A stretch of 5,282 nucleotides of DNA, from positions 1-5,282 of the forward strand of contig MHFD01000030.1 of assembly GCA_001804045.1 (NCBI GenBank), written 5' to 3'. A program made the position numbers and the translations under genes. This document shows, one piece after another, positions 4,826-5,282 of this stretch. Below the pieces are notes generated by a model. The model saw nothing but the letters and a program-made list of their open reading frames with translations, was not told the DNA's origin and ran no database searches. Positions within the stretch are counted from its first letter, which is position 1; every line of letters starts with the position of its first letter. The DNA comes from Omnitrophica bacterium RBG_13_46_9 (GTDB lineage: Bacteria > Omnitrophota > Gorgyraeia > JABMRN01 > RBG-13-46-9).

Positions 4826-5282
4826 CTACTTTCTTATTATAAGAAAAGAGAAGCCTAGGAATATAATCAAAATAGAAAAAAATCTTATGGCATTTCGGTA
4901 TGTCCTGTCAGTCAAATGCGCTTTTCCTTTGTCCAAGGCATAAGAAATAGACCAATACCACAGCGTATCCGCCAGCCAATGCCCGAAAGTAAGGAAAATC
5001 ACGCCCGCCATTCCAAATAACAATGCCTTTACGATAGTGGAAACGCCTATAGTGGCCCACCAAACAATGAACCCCGGGCTTATAACGCTGAACAAAAAAC
5101 CGCCTATGAATAGGCCTTTATCGAACCCGGGTTGCACCGTTTTGTCCAGGGCCGTCATTTTAGGAGCGGTCAAAATAAGGATTATGCCCATAGCTATCAG
5201 CGCTAAACCGCCGATAATAGATATGGCCGATAGGAACCCTTCGTGGCTGAGGAAGTTATGCAATCCCAAGAGTATGATGACA
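4826..5282 (-). CDS. LysE-family exporter, C-terminal part (5' truncated by window edge)
   Basis: The frame stays open through the right window edge; the TTG at 5269-5267 reads as internal Leu. About 151 of the ~205 residues typical of LysE/RhtB exporters are present, so the first helix and its usual GP motif are outside. Visible membrane segments: SAISIIGGLALIAMGIILIL, GLFIGGFLFSVISPGFIVWW, the stretch ALLFGMAGVIFLTFGHWLAD into TLWYWSISYAL, and a last helix in FFSILIIFLGFSFLI. The SPGFIVWWATIG and GHWLADTLWYWSISYA signatures match the LysE subfamily common in archaea and environmental bacteria, where substrates are mostly unknown; classic members export amino acids such as lysine or threonine across the inner membrane. 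The gene ends 35 bp from the convergent HTH-like gene. Confidence 0.8.
   Translation of the reverse strand, partial: VIILLGLHNFLSHEGFLSAISIIGGLALIAMGIILILTAPKMTALDKTVQPGFDKGLFIGGFLFSVISPGFIVWWATIGVSTIVKALLFGMAGVIFLTFGHWLADTLWYWSISYALDKGKAHLTDRTYRNAIRFFSILIIFLGFSFLIIRK

Noticed and set aside
4814..4832. AAAGTA/TACTTT hairpin between the convergent HTH-like and LysE genes, as a bidirectional terminator
   Set aside because: A 6-bp stem with only one G-C pair and no clean T tract on either side.

Overview
The window looks like an ordinary stretch of bacterial chromosome. It holds eight protein-coding genes (two cut by the window edges), short intergenic gaps, no rRNA or tRNA gene, and no clear mobile element or CRISPR array. 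Base composition is moderate, Shine-Dalgarno sites are mostly strong, and the start codons that can be judged are ATG. The gene mix (class I and class II pyruvate aldolases side by side, a SYLF-domain exported protein, a TerB-like protein, a tiny holin-like membrane protein and an unassigned HTH-like protein) would fit an uncultivated Gram-negative lineage such as Omnitrophota or a relative. That placement is a guess from memory of similar proteins; no marker gene is present.

Layout from left to right: (1) 2-487 (+) is the 3' end of a polytopic membrane protein, probably a GT39-like glycosyltransferase, closed by an intrinsic terminator at 476-500. (2) 492-2083 (-) is a two-gene operon: first an HMGL/DRE-TIM-like aldolase (1133-2083), then 11 bp later a KDPG/KHG aldolase (492-1121). 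(3) 2226-3030 (-) is a probable pair: a TerB-like protein followed by an 82-residue two-helix membrane protein. The TerB-like gene has a structured leader that may mask its ribosome binding site. (4) 3229-3906 (-) is an exported SYLF (Ysc84-type) protein. It is divergent from (5) 4110-4790 (+), an uncharacterised HTH-like, charged protein, and promoter-like sequences for both lie in the gap. (6) 4826-5282 (-) is the C-terminal three quarters of a LysE-family exporter.

Functional links: only the two aldolases form a unit with obvious shared chemistry, since both families make or break bonds at pyruvate. The rest look like housekeeping or envelope genes with no evident common pathway. I found no strong evidence for an undescribed multi-gene system. 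The items most worth a second look are the aldolase pair (whose class II member lacks the usual catalytic His), the foldable leader of the TerB-like gene, a perfect 12-bp inverted repeat spanning 3104-3199, and the unassigned protein at 4110-4790.
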